A stretch of DNA of 64,000 bases from Prosapia bicincta (Eukaryota; Arthropoda; Insecta; Hemiptera; Cercopidae): contig JBAIZL010000005.1 of assembly GCA_036971475.1 (NCBI GenBank), forward strand, positions 63,191,655 to 63,255,654, written 5' to 3'. The notes below the pieces were generated by a model. That model was given only the letters and a program-made list of their open reading frames with translations. It did not search any database and was not told where the DNA came from. The position numbers were made by a program, and so were the translations under genes. Positions 1 to 13,059 of the stretch are shown one piece after another. Each line of letters starts with the position of its first letter. Within the stretch, counting starts at the first letter, position 1.

Positions 1-3000
1 ACTTATATTTTTATCAAAATATTGCATTGAGCCTGTATAGTATGCAATAGTTTGCTTACTAGAGGAGACAGGGATAGAAGTCGCTGGGAAGAAATTGGAG
101 AACGTATATTCCAGTTATTCTGGACTTAGGGATAGCAATGAGACACCAGAAGAAGGTGGGTCTGTGTGACAAGATCAACTCTAATTTTGACAATTCACGA
201 TTCTCCCTCCAAAAGAACTTAAAACTTCTCTCTTAAGCATTTCTCTTTGTCCCTTTGGAGCAACAGAGTTCTATATGTGCCTTTAACCTTAAAATTGAAA
301 CAACAGAGATCGTGAGAATCGGTGTTTTACTGGCAAGAGCAATTTTAACCTATAGTGTAGTTTTCAATTACCAGTTTTTTTCATGTAACTTAACATATAG
401 ACTTCAAATATGGTGAGACACAATTTTATGTGTCTTTAGAAGTACTATGCGGTTACTTTAAATCTAATAAAAACATGTTTTTTTTAACTTTTGATTGTAG
501 TGCCATATTCCACTTGGCAATACAAATTTTTTAACAAAGATTTAACAAATCTGTTATAATATTGTGTATTTAGATTAATGTGTAGGGATGGTAATAGGTT
601 CATTGCTGCTCTCTTCCTCATAAACCTTGCTGTGTTCGTTCTGTCTACCCATCCAAGTAATTCTTCCATTTGTATAGTCCGTGTTCATTCCAGCAGTTCT
701 TTAAAAGACTCACTTCATTCATTTGAGATTTTAGTCTCCGAAGTTTTATAGATTTTATTACAAAATGAAGATTTATGATGTAAATTAAATGTTTAAAATT
801 GGCTAGGTAATGATTTTATTTTATTGTTATATGTTAATAGGCTCAAAAACAGAAGCGCTTTTATGTGAGAACAGCATAGTATTTTCACTTTTATAATACA
901 GTCATAGTGGCTATTTATGATTCTAATAGAGTTGCTAAACAATAAACTAAATGTAAACAAACTGTGCAAAATGAACAATATTTTAACTTTATTGTTTTGG
1001 TTAATAAATTACTAAAAATAAACAAAAATACTAATTTTAAGTAATAATCTAAATGTTATTAATAAATAACCAAAATAACAATAAATTTCAATACAATGAA
1101 AATAAATACTCTAAACTAAATTTATTTGGATACAAATTAATGAACTTAAATGGTAAATAATTTGAATAAAAATTAGTTTTTTAAATGAGCAAAATTTTTT
1201 CGATGTCCAATTTGTAAAAGTTACTGTTAACTTATTAACCTTAGTACATCCCGTGCGTTCTAGTCCACTGGACATATGTAAACACTCAATTTCATCCTTT
1301 ATCTTGCAAACATCAAGAATTCTAAATTAATTAACTGGCCGTTTTACAATTTGGTGGGTGGTGGTTAACTTTTTTTCAATGTAAAACATTTTAGACAAAT
1401 TTATAAATATGTTCATGTTAGCAGATCTGGAGAAATTATGTTTCTTTAAGGTTTGTAAAATAATTAAAATTCCTTTCATAATCAATGCCAGTCTGGCTGG
1501 ATAAATTTGTCTTGTTTGTAGAACTAAGCTAAAAATCGTCTTTGAAAACATATTGTCGTAAGAGGTTATAATACAGTTTTTGTATTGTAGGAATTGACCA
1601 ACAGTTTTTTATGTCGTTGAATGCTAGGATGAATAAATTCAAGCAGGAGTTTTAAGAGATAAGATTACTTCAAGGGATCAGGGCATTATGGAAAATGGGG
1701 ACGAATGGGAATCTTATCTTTGCCATTATGTCTACTTCAGTGGTTGATTGTATTAAATAGAAACTGCCCTTTGTTTTTTTAAATGTTTTATAGTTAATGG
1801 GCATTATTAGCTCCATTTATCTCATTTTATCACGAAAATGTAAACTCTAATTTTTTTAGTTTTCTTATTTTTAGCTAAGAAAACTTTAGTTCGGCTATAA
1901 ACCTTTCCAGGCGATAAAACATATTAGGGGTAATGTATAGTTTTATTATGCTAATACATATTAAGTTGTGTTTAATTGTTATGGTTTTGGAATTTTTATG
2001 ACTTAATGAAAATATTTAAGTTATGAGAGATTAACCGAGGAAAAATAGAGATTGAGTGAGAATTTTTTTATATTCAGTTTACAGACCTGAACAAGATATC
2101 TCGTTAATAAAGAAGAGATATAGTTTATTATTGAACTTGAAGATGGTAAATTTTAGACTCGCATAGTTTTTCTCCTTATGTACCTAAACTGTTTGTCACT
2201 CAACAAATGTAGCTAGCAAGAATTTTAAGCTATTAGCAGACACAGTTTCTTCATAAAATATTAAATTGTTTAATTTGTTGCTCCATTTATCACACCTTAT
2301 ATACAAACATATATTATTACACTTAATGGTTTATATCCATGTATGTTTCTTTAAAATGTATTATATTATCTTCAATAATCAATTAATATTTTATAAAATT
2401 GTATATTATATATTATTTAAACTGTAATAAAAAATCTTACATTTTCATGGTCTAGTATAAGCATCTAACTATAATTTTTACTAAGAAGCCTAATTGGTTG
2501 TAGCATTTTCTAAGTTATTTCAGAATAAATAAGAATATTTGCCATAAAATTGTTGGCAAGAAAAATAGTTTCAGTTAATTTAACTACTTTTTAAGATATT
2601 GATTTTATTCTTGGTGTATGTAAGTGCGTGTGTTTTTGACAATAATACAGACTAAAGAAAAAGAGAGACTTATTTATGGTTTGAAGTCACAATTGGATCT
2701 GATATAAGAATTATTGTTAATATTTACACTGTTCTATTTGAACTGTCTGTATCACATGCAAATGAAAATGAAATATTTATTGTTAAATAAATTTAAACCT
2801 ACTCTGTTATAATCTTTAGTTTATTTTATTTTCAGGTTTTCCTCTCCTATAATTTTCCTAACTAAATTTTAACTTGATACAAGCTATAACAACTGAACAA
2901 AGAAATATGGTTAACTGGGATTTTACTTAATATTATTCATAAGGTAATGGTGATTTTAGTTTATAGTTAACGTTTTTTAAATAATGTAACTTTTCAACAA

Positions 3001-4634
3001 AATTATTTATTTAAAATTTATTTCTGTTTATAGATTATGAAAATTGGAATTATTGAGTTTATAATAAATAACAAAGAGATTGCTCCAAAAGTTGCTACCA
3101 TCAAGTGGTATTTGATCACTATAAAAGGTGTGAATAATAGTTTCCTACAAGATTTCTTCTTTCTCATGAGTAATAAAGCTCCAGAGAGCTGTGCTTTCTG
3201 ACACTGAAATTATAATTTTAATAATAATATATCAAAACACTAATTAATTGTAAACATTTTCCTTTTGAAATTTCATTATTAATAATACTTTGTTAAATAT
3301 GTTATATAATGCTTAATTGTTAAAGTCAGCTTAATGATCACATAATTACTAAAGTTCTATCACTTTTATAAGATTCATAACTTTTACTTTACATTTATTT
3401 GTATTACAAATACAAAATTTAATGAAATTACAATCTATGTATGAGCAAGGTGTGCAAAGGTTAATGATTGGTTTGCAAGAACTACAAATGTTTCTTGAGT
3501 TTTAAGGATTTTAATGTTCATGTTGTCATAACATTTGTTTAAATCCCATGAACAGTAACATGAAAATAGTTTTATACTGGTTGTATTCACCAATCGAGGT
3601 TTAGCAGTAGAACCATTTTAGATTTAAAGGAATTAGGATATTATTGTTTTATTAATTTTGTTACAGGTCCAGTTTTATTGTTTTTAATTGAATTGGGATC
3701 ATTCTTTTACTGAGAACAAATTGTCCCAAACATTTTTCTATTCAAATTGTACAAGTGTTTCATCAACATTGGTTAGCCAATGATCTAACTTAACATTGTT
3801 AGTTCATAATTGGTTTAGAACTTTTCCAAATGTTTTGGTATGTGGTAATAATTTTGAATGCATAATTTTACCTGTGGAAATATGGTGTTGAATATATACA
3901 GTTGAACTTCTGTATAACAACATCGATTATCCAGATAAAAAATTGTTTATATAGAGATGTTCATTAATGAGAAGTCGTGTTGCCAAGTATATTCCCAGCT
4001 TATCTTACTGCAGTATAAAATCGCAAGGAATGCACTTTACACTTAAATAAAACTATTTTTTAAAAAATCTGATCGCAATTTTTAAATATAGTCAATAGTG
4101 AACTCTAAGGTATACCGAATTGTGTTGAAACATCTAATTTCTTTATACCTTCATCAACCTCTTTTATAACATTTAATTTTTCTTCAACACAACACATTGA
4201 CGGGCTGTGCCCATTGTGCAGTTATTTATATTACGGTCTCATGACGGGGATTGGCTGTGGTTAGGTTTACATGTATTTAAATGAACTATATACATCGTAT
4301 AGTTATAGTTAGTCGTGTACGGAAAACATATTGGCTATATTAGTACACATTTTCATGGCTAGATAGCAGATGTCCTTTATGGGATGTTGGCGGAAGATTT
4401 TGAAACATTCCACACAAAAACTAATTATTTGTAAATAATTATTCATAAAAAGTTTATATAGACATTAAGGTTTATTGAAATACATATTTCATAATTTATT
4501 AGAATCAGAAAACAATATTGTGATTCAAGAATTAGTGTCAGTGAAAAAAGGTGAGTATGAATTTCTTTTTAATAAAAAATTATAATTTTTGAAATTATAA
4601 TTAAATTTTTTAGAAATATATATAATATTAAATA

Positions 4635-4637
<3 letters not shown>
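1..4637. other. AT-rich unannotated sequence
   Basis: This stretch is strongly AT-rich with many short poly-A and poly-T tracts. Only very short open frames occur, none with a recognisable domain. I see no splice-bounded exon, RNA gene or clear transposon. Around 3,897-3,970 a sequence loosely resembles the end of a pogo/Tigger-type element, but no matching second end was found. It is most likely intergenic or intronic. Confidence 0.6.

Positions 4638-4700
<63 letters not shown>
4638..4700. repeat. TA and TGTA microsatellite
   Basis: An (AT)n run of about 36 bp passes directly into about eight copies of the tetranucleotide TGTA. The change of motif suggests slippage from one simple repeat into another. 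Confidence 0.9.
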
Positions 4701-7700
4701 TTAAATAAATGTACAGTGTTTAAATTGGTGAAATAATTTGTTTTCTGTTATCATTGTAGCTGTTGCAGTGTATTTTTAAAATGTTGAAAAACCCCTGCTT
4801 GAAAACCCAAAGCTCGACAAACTCATGGCACGAATGAAATGGAGTAACTAAACTAGCAAGGTTATTGTGAAGAAGAAGTCGTTTCCAATTGGTGGGAAAA
4901 AACATGTAGCTATAAATGCCGAATTCATCAAACCCATTTTTTACTAACGTGTAGTCAACTGAGGGCAAGAGGTAAACAATAGTAGAGTACTGCATCTAGT
5001 ATTAGATGGATCGTATTGCCTACTACCTGACAACCTCTTGGTTTCACTGCACTTCCTGCTGAAGAAAAAGAATTTCCTGGAAATACATTTGTGAGCAGCC
5101 TTTTTTTGGAGAGAATATTTCATTATTGAGAAGTACAAAATTCGTAACGTGGGGCATATTATAATACTAATTTTTTTTTTTAATGTCAAGGGACGCCATA
5201 AAAATTCGTTACTTGGAGGATTTCATTATTTAAAAGTTCGTTGTAAAGATTTCGACTGTAATTTGTTTCAACAAATAATTTCTATAATGCATTTCATGGT
5301 TATATATATAACCCACATGCGTGTGTGTGTGTGTGTATATATGTATATATGCACTTTGCACTTTTTGTGAGTTATTTCTATAGCATATCACCACTAATAA
5401 CTGCAAAAACACAAGAATTTAAACCATATGGTTTTATTTTGACTGTGTTCTAGACTTCGGTGGTGGTTGTTCACCTAATTAATCTAAAGTTGCTGAACCT
5501 TAATGAATTATAAATTAGTCCATTAAATTTGATTTAAAAAATTACCTTCAGAGAATTGTGTTGATTTAATGTTATTGCAATTTAAAAGATCATTTGTTTC
5601 ATTTTCAAATATCACTTTGCTAGGATAACTAAATAAAACAAACTCATTAACAAAATTGTTATTTATTCTAGGTTAATATTCCAAGTAGTGATAATCAAAT
5701 ATTAATACATCTTTTCTTTTGTACTTAAGAATAATATTTCTTTAGTTATTTAAATACCTATCAACTCTTGAGCCTTTACTGGTGAAAGTTTTATTCTAAT
5801 ATTTGGTAAACTTGTACCGCTTACAAGAGAACTACTCTGGACCAATAGAACCTTCTATTTCTTACTATGTCCAATAGAACCTACATCTGAGTAGTTCAGT
5901 CCAGGTAGTGCAATTGGACCTGTATCCCATTTATATTAATGCATACATATGAAAGACATTTCCCACGAAATATAATAAGGTTGTTGAAGTATTCTGCAAA
6001 CCTCACTCACAGAAAGTGTTGCTTGGAAGTTCATAAAACACTGGACTCAATAAAATCTAGGTTTGTTTTGACATCTTTTCCAGTCAGAAATACAGAAATG
6101 AAAATTATCACTATAAGTAATATATATGGTAATCACTATGATTTCTGAGAATTTGTTTGAACAAAAAACCTATTTCAATATAACCTCAAAACAACCATAT
6201 GCAGTTCATACATAAATACTATATTAGATTCACAGTTCAGTCTATCTAGGTTTATTAACTTCAAATGTTATTAAACTCAGAGATAAAATACAAAGAAATA
6301 GAAAAGAATTCTTTAAAGTATAGTGGCGAGTGGTGGGACAAAGCTAATGAAGCACAGCTTCAATAGACTACAATTAAGTATAACATGTATTTATATTTAC
6401 AAATATCTATTGCTAACAATTAGGGTCGATTATCTTAAAAATTGGCCTGTGTATTCTAAAAGCTGCAGGACTTGATTCTGTTATTTTAGCTTGGGTAGGA
6501 AGACTTCATGTGGAGAGTACAAAATGATGAGGAGGCTAAATTGACAAGCGGTTGATGAAGCTAGCTGTTTGGTTGACTGCCGAAGTCAAAAACAGAAATT
6601 TGATGAAAAGAACTGTCACATGTTGTAATATTGTTATCTATTATAGTAGGGAACACCTGTAAATAATTACATTATTGTATATGTGAAATTTTAATCAATT
6701 AATAGTTCGGATATATAATAAAACTTTAGCATGCTTGTGTTTTGTTTGTTCACAATGAAGGAGTGTATTATTAAAAGTTAAATTAACATTTGCTTTTATT
6801 TTCAACCTCTTGAAAAAAAGAGGAAGTAAAACTTGATATGCCTACTCTTGACTTGCAAAAACAGTGTAAGGAGAGGGAAAGTTTACCCAGTAATTTTAAT
6901 TTAACTTTTACAATAAATGCGACCGGTTATTGATTAGCATAGGATTGCAAACTGTTTTATTGTTGGAAGTGTTTTTTGTTTGAAAAAAATTGGAATATTA
7001 GAAGTGAATTTGGGTAATATTATTTTTTAGAAATATTTACATATTCCGATTACATTTAAATTGATCAAAGTTGACTTATAAAAATATATTTTACATTTGA
7101 CTTTTATTTTAAATCAATGTACATTGCTTTTAAATTTATGTAATGTTAGGCATAGAAATTCATCTAACTTAGGTAGTTCCACCTAGCATAAACAACACTG
7201 CCATATTACAAGTCGCGCACTAGTTCCGTAGCTCTGCTATATTAACAGTCTGTGTACTACGACTCCACGTCTTCCTCATCAGACCAAACCGGTTGATCAA
7301 ACAAAGTTAATGTTTTGATGAAAAAATTACCAACGTACCTGTGATTTTTATGTACAAGAATAGCTTAAAATGTAATAATCAGGCCATTATTTTTCAAAGT
7401 TTTCCACCCAATGTTTTCTGCCATTATGGTATACTACCCCCACCCCCCATAGTTTATCCTGGAGCCACCCTTGTTATTCTGTAGTGCTTGGATTTGATAT
7501 CATTTCAGTTAATCTGTGATTAATAAGTAGCTAAGTATAAAAATCATCTGTCTTGACACAGATATCTATTTCCCACCATAGTAGTTTTTGCTAATATAAA
7601 CTTTCCCACTCTACCCAACAATATATCCTAAACTGCTTTACTTAAAAGTCTAGTTATGTCAAGTATAGGACTATGAATCGAAATAGGTCTGCTGTATAAC

Positions 7701-8398
7701 TTTTTGGCTCATCTTTGACATTGGAATAGAAAGTATTTTAATGAATTTGTGCTACATTCCGAATGAGGGTTAAATCTATCTTTAAATGAGAAAATGAGGT
7801 TGTATTTTGTGATGGAGTCAGATTTTTACGCAAGAGTAAAATTCCTTAACTGTAGTTAGCGTTTTTAACGTAGATGAATTTCATAACATTCGGCAACACT
7901 GCAACAGTTTTTAATAAGACTATTCAGTTTCTAGGGTGCTTTCATAATATTTATGATAACTACTTTTACAGTTCTAATTACTAAGGCTTGCTTAGGATAT
8001 AGGCTAATGCTCCCTTTTCTACACAATGATTAGAATCCCACTAAACGACATAAGAAAACATTTTGAACATACAGAAATAGTTCATTAGTTCAATTATCTC
8101 TCTTAAATATCCTACCATGAGGCTTCAGTAATATCAGCGGAAAACTTCAAGAAACTGATGGAAGAGCTTTGGATGTAGCAACCCTTACTGGTAACAAAAA
8201 AAAGATGAAAACGGCTGTGCTAATTCCAAACATAGAAACCGTTATTTTCTGTGAAGAAAATAACACCTGTAAGAGGAGATATTAACGCTGTCCTTTAGAA
8301 ATTGAGTAGCCTCTGAATAAAGATGGAAATTTACGAGCCTTAATAAGATACAGAGCTGGTCATTAATAATTTATTAAGTTAATCATGTTCTTAACTAT
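4701..8398. other. Unannotated AT-rich sequence with a short GT tract
   Basis: No gene or transposon is recognisable here. A (GT)n tract flanked by TA steps lies at about 5,321-5,352. A short imperfect duplication containing 'ccaatagaacct' sits at about 5,840-5,885. A hairpin with a 10-bp stem (gttattttct) lies at 8,241-8,264. The largest open frames are under 100 codons and resemble nothing I know. Confidence 0.55.
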
Positions 8399-8652
8399 CA
8401 TAAAAATACCTCCTATTCAAGACCAAATATACAAAATGAAATTTGCAGCCATAAAAACACCTCTTATCTACCCCAAATATACAAAATGAAATTTGCAGCC
8501 ATAAAAATGCCTCTTACCTAAACCCAAATATACAAAATGAAATTTGCAGCCTTGCAAATACCTCTTATCTAAACCCTAATATACAAAATGAAATTTGTAG
8601 TCATTCAAATATCTCTTATCTAAACCCAAATATAAAAAAATGAAATTTGCAA
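8399..8652. repeat. 50-bp tandem repeat, about five copies
   Basis: Five consecutive units of about 50 bp share the core 'aaatatacaaaatgaaattt' followed by 'gcagc'. Units 1-3 are closest. Units 4 and 5 carry substitutions, and unit 5 runs into a longer A tract. There is no coding potential. Confidence 0.9.
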
Positions 8653-10103
8653 GGTGTGTAATTTGCAATAATTACAAGGTGTGTATAAAATGTAGAAAGA
8701 AATAGTGCAATTGGTATAAAAAGGTTTTAAACTTGTTTCTCTTTAGAAAAATTCTTAATTGGATAGTAGTAGTAATTTTACTAATTATTTGAGAAATGTA
8801 AATTATTTTAGTTTGAAGTTGCTTTGATGTAATCATCTTGAATTCACTGATTAAACTAATTTTAAAAATACCTAACTAAGTGAATACGTAATTGCTTACT
8901 TGCTGACACGTTTCAAAACATTTGTTACTTTTACAAAGCTAACCCACTCACTTTTGGAGAGTTAAGGAAATACTAGTGAAGTATTTTTAAAATTAATTTA
9001 GTTTGTTAAAAAAAACAACTAAAACCATGTAAAAATCAAAAGAATTAATTATTTCTTTGTAGACAGCTAGACAGACGTTCTATGTTTGAATTAATTGAAA
9101 ATGTAGAAGAGAAGTTGTCTTGTGTTTCTAGTAGGTTTGAAAATAGTACAAAGGAGGAGATCAGGCCTGAATGAGGATGACAATTTAGTCTTTAAAATGT
9201 TGCCAAATTTTTAATAAATAAGGTTTCTTTGACACACATCAACCGTGTTTTTGTGTAACAAAATTTTGTGAGTGTACACCTCATTAAAACCATGTAATTT
9301 AACTGATAAGTTTTACTATTAATTGGAGTCGCTGCATCTGGGCTAGAGCCCTTCTATCCACAATCAAAATACAAACAAATAAAATAAAATTAAACAATAT
9401 TTATATGTAATATTATTTTTTTTACGTTTGACATTAACAAGGAAAAAATAGCAAATAGCTCATTTAAATTTGGAAAATTTCTTGGAATACAATCTATGCT
9501 TATTGAAGGAAAATAGTTTTTTAATTAAATTAATAGTGAATTATAAATAAAGGTCAAGGATGAATAAGGCAATTATATATAGAGAGGCTTGAAAACGTCT
9601 TTTTAAAGTTTAAAAAACAGATAAGGTCAAGTTTAAATTCCTTTATGAGCATTTTTATTAAAATTTTATTCATAAAGACAACCAAACAATGTGTTTTTGA
9701 TGTTCATTGTACTTTCCTGACATCTGGTGTGAAGAACTCAAACTATGCATTCAGTACGTAGTTGCATCAAGAACCGGAAGAGAGCATCAGACTGGTTTAA
9801 AAATGACTTTTTGTATAAACTAGCTATAAAATGGTATCAAAAGTAGTATAAGAAAATTTTAGTGAAACAAAACAACTTGTATGAAAGTATATAATTATTA
9901 TAAGCAATTTTTCTACATTAATTGGAAATATCTTTTAGTAGGAACAAGTTTACTGTAGCACAGTTACTTTAAACAGTGTATGCCTACACTCTATGAGAAT
10001 AATATGTAAACAATGTTATTTACATATCAATAAGCATATTGTATTAATTATATAACAATTTTTTTGTTTTAGCGTAGATATTTAATTTTAAACAATATTT
10101 TTT
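8653..10103. other. Unannotated AT-rich sequence
   Basis: AT-rich DNA with no recognisable coding, RNA or transposon signal. Confidence 0.5.
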
Positions 10104-10363
10104 CACTTGTTTGTATTATCTTGGCAAAAAATCACTACTTACTGATTTATTCAGCAGACGCGTTTCGAGGTAGGTCAGCGCTTTTTCAATGCTGTGAATT
10201 ACTGAGAAGTATTGCTCAGGTGTGCTGTGTTGGTGTAAGTCTGTGGCACACACAAACAGAACACACCTGACAAACAGTCTTGTCAGTAATTCACAGCATT
10301 GAAACGCGACTGCTGAATAAATCAGTAAGTAGTGGTTTTTTGCCAAGCGAATACAAACAAGTG
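10104..10363. mobile_element. 260-bp foldback element, possible Penelope-like terminus
   Basis: The two ends are near-perfect inverted copies: 'cacttgtttgtatt' on the left and 'aatacaaacaagtg' on the right. The match continues inward through a segment containing 'cgcgtttc' and 'caatgctgtgaattactga'. The centre is itself palindromic ('caggtgtgctgtgtt' against 'aacagaacacacctg'). The left arm has about 19 extra bases after 'cgcgtttc' that the right arm lacks. Read on the minus strand, an arm carries CTGA, a short spacer, GAAACGCG and then GAATAAAT, like the other inverted elements in this window. Assignment to PLE termini is an inference. Confidence 0.6.
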
Positions 10364-10929
10364 TAATTTCTACAAAAACCTCAAGATGTACAACACAAAA
10401 ACTGCAAACACTTTTCCATTCCATCAAAAATGATTAGCATAAAGATATAGGCCTAATGTTAAATGAATAAATTGGGATAACATCCAATTACTAAACTACT
10501 TTAAATTTTTTTGTTACAGATGTGCGTTTTAGAACAACTTAGGCCTACCACATAAAAACTTACCAACTTGTTTTTCATCTATTTTGTACGTAAGTTTTTA
10601 AAATTTCTTTACAATTATAGAGTTTAGATATTTGAAAATATATATTTAACAAAATCATAATTTTAATAGAATTTGTATTTATAAGAAATTTAAAGCCATT
10701 GATATTTTTATATTTCTTTATTTCAAAAGTTGCAAATATATTATTTACACTCTCATAGTGTTTTAGCTTTTAGTCAAAACCAAATTGATTTGTAATTTGT
10801 AGAATTCCTTGGTGAAATTAAAATTAGTAAATATTTTGTAAATTAGATGGTAGAGCCTACTAGTATAATAGATAGCCTACATGGCAACTTCCCCCAACAG
10901 ATGTATTAATTTTGCCTTGCTTATCAAAT
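10364..10929. other. Unannotated AT-rich spacer
   Basis: No gene or repeat is recognised. Two copies of the palindrome TAGGCCTA occur at 10,448 and 10,540. Confidence 0.45.
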
Positions 10930-11250
10930 AAATTTCGAGCAGGAAGAAGAGTTGCCTGCCATATCCTCACTAACAAGGTATTTGCAAGGAATTTCCCCTT
11001 ATTTTCTCTTAGCATAAGGATATCGTAGTCCCACGATTCCGGCTTGATCTGTGGGTTTCTTTCTTGCCAAGTTTTTCATCCCGCTCTTAGCGCGAGACTT
11101 ACCGTACTATTTCATCTTACTATCTCCTGGTTTTCTAGGGGAAGATCTTGTCACCTTGGTACTTGGGCGATTACTAAACGTATCCTCATGTGAGACAAAG
11201 GCAGCTCGCTAGAAGATTGCTGTCATAAGACCAGAGAGGGTTCTGAGGGC
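10930..11250 (-). repeat. Interspersed repeat family B, copy 1 (SINE-like size)
   Basis: The reverse complement of this region matches the sequence at 49,196-49,545 and the copies at 14,893-15,290. Shared blocks include 'agtaccaag', 'aaccaggagatag', 'agtacggtaagt', 'aagagcggga' and 'atatccttatgctaag', in the same order. The full unit is about 350 bp. I cannot place it in a named family, and no clear RNA polymerase III box pair is visible. Its size and dispersion suggest a SINE or a non-autonomous transposon. Confidence 0.7.
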
Positions 11251-11769
11251 CTAGACCCGAGTAAAAAAAATATGGAAATTTCCTAAATCATCTCAACAGT
11301 TATTTGCCTGATAAATTAGTGAGCTTAGGAAAATATAGGCTAACAAGAGGCTACTCCTGCTATGTATCTTCCAATACTTTAGCAGAAGAATCTAAAAACC
11401 TCTTCCATTACACAGTATATTAAGAGGCAGGGCCCCATTTTGCAATACAGGGTGTTTCGGGAGGAATCTGCCATACTGCACAAGCTTATTCCTCTCGTCA
11501 AAACAATGAAAAAAGTTCATATAGACATTGGTCGTTGGCGAGTTATACAGGGTCAAAGATTTAACATGAAATTCAGCTCCATAATCTCCAATAATTTAAG
11601 CAAAATTTAGAGTAAAGCAAAAAAAATAAGGCTCGAAAACACCTTTTTGCGTTTGGACTACAATAACTCCGTTAAATTGCCTATAGACAAAGAAAAATGT
11701 TCAAAACATTTTGTAGAGAGTTTTATAATGTAAATAAAGTCTATAAAAACGGGATAGTTTACTTTTAAG

Positions 11770-12033
11770 AGATCCCCCGATTTGAACCCCTTAGATTTCT
11801 TTGTATGGGGCATGAAACCCCTTAGATTTCTGACATTAGCGTATGCTAAAATATCGGATAATGTATATGAACGTTTACACAGAATCATGATTGCTGCCCG
11901 AGAAATAAAAAATAGTCCAATAATGTTAGAGAATCCAATGACCTCTTTAAATCGTCGGGCTGATGTGTGTATTAACAATGGAGGTGGACATATTGAGCAG
12001 TATTACTATTATCAATGTAAGTTGATTAAGTCC
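11770..12033 (+). pseudogene. C-terminal transposase fragment (DDE, Tc1/mariner superfamily)
   Basis: The frame begins within RSPDLNPLDFFVWG, which matches the hallmark block around the third catalytic acidic residue of Tc1/mariner-superfamily transposases (the D of SPD). It continues through a helical stretch to SLNRRADVCINNGGGHIEQ. That matches the usual C-terminus of insect members, where a short GGHFEH-like tail ends the protein. The N-terminal DNA-binding region and the first two catalytic acids are missing. A 16-bp stretch, 'aaccccttagatttct', is repeated within the fragment, so the part after WG is probably damaged. Frame tracking across the 13-bp duplication shows that the LINE inserted almost exactly at the transposase stop codon: in the uninterrupted element the frame reads AAG then TAA. 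It lies inside the TIRs at 11,448-14,708, which confirms the assignment. It is non-functional. Confidence 0.75.
12019..12031. repeat. Left target-site duplication of the LINE insertion
   Basis: The 13-mer aagttgattaagt occurs here and again at 14,103-14,115, bracketing the inserted element. This is the signature of target-primed reverse transcription. Confidence 0.9.
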
Positions 12034-12456
12034 CAGATAGCTTGCCTTAGCAACTGGGCGGGTCCACGGGTGGCGGATAGTGGAACGGCCTACAGATATG
12101 TAGGTTACTTGTGAATAAGGATTCCGAAAGGTTTCTGAATAAGCAGGCCCGGACCAAGGCAATGGTTCAAAGGTGAGGAATTATCCCTCCTCGTCAGTCA
12201 ACCGGTTGGGTGTGGTAGAAATAACTGCTCTGACTGGGGAGACTGGGGTAGTTGGGAATTAAGTCCTCACAATGCTACTCTCACCTCCCAGGTGAACCGA
12301 GGGCAATGCGGCTGTGAAGTATGGGCGGGAAACTACCCTAACGACACAGTTGTAACAAAAGAGAGTAAAGCAGGCTGTTCGCTCCATGAGCAACAGTTAA
12401 TAAAGTCCTGAACTTGGGGTGTGTTTCAAGGTCAGTGACTGAATACCCAATCCAAG

Positions 12457-13017
12457 GTGGAAGGCATCGTGCCGATGGATGAATGGCTGCAGGGTATAAA
12501 ATGCAGTAGCACACGATCCCCTCGAGGAACCAGACAAAACCTCATTGTATGTTGTCTTGCCAGGGCAGTGGGGGTTCTGCTCTGGTTGACCGTTCTTTCC
12601 CCCATACTTGGGAAGCTAATGGATCAAGTAAGTACACAAATTGATGTTCAGTCTGCACAGACAGCGGGAGCCAATGAGACGGCAAACCGTGAGTCTGTAG
12701 CAGATGTGTCAACGGCAACCACCACTGGGGGTGCGGGGGCGGTTACCAAGCTGCCGACTGCAGAAACCAGTGAAATGGTTGTAGAGTTGAGCAAACTTTC
12801 TCCTGGAGAAAGCGCATGAGTGGAGCGGCCAGAAGGCGGCTCCGAAGAGATCGGGCGAGAGCAGCGGGAGGGCCAATAATCCTGGGCACACAACGCAGGG
12901 GAGGCCAAAACCGAGCCGAGCATGTTAACGTCCAGGGCTTGGATGTTGTGAGGGGTGAGGTGCAACAGGTGGAAAGCAATCAACCACGAGCACCAAACCC
13001 CAGCATGGAGATTGCAT
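12457..13017 (+). pseudogene. ORF1-like region of the LINE (frameshifted)
   Basis: An open frame of 120 codons starts with ATG at 12,457 and ends at TGA at 12,817-12,819. The stop overlaps an ATG at 12,816 that opens a second frame of 67 codons (to 13,019) with a very basic start, MSGAARRRLRRDRARA. The residues just upstream of that ATG in the second frame read K-R, so the two frames look like one protein broken by a one-base shift near 12,800-12,815. The first part has a hydrophobic stretch (about residues 27-50) and a Ser/Thr/Ala-rich low-complexity stretch (about residues 60-115). No CCHC zinc knuckle is visible. The position upstream of the RNase H region suggests a gag-like ORF1. The assignment rests mainly on position and composition. 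Confidence 0.5.
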
Positions 13018-13059
13018 AACTAGAACAACTGGGCTAATGTCCCAGATGTTTAGCGACAT

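Noticed and set aside
3897..3970. Left terminus of a pogo/Tigger-type element
   Set aside because: It resembles 'cagttgaacttctgtataac' ends seen in such elements, but no inverted partner was found in the following kilobases.
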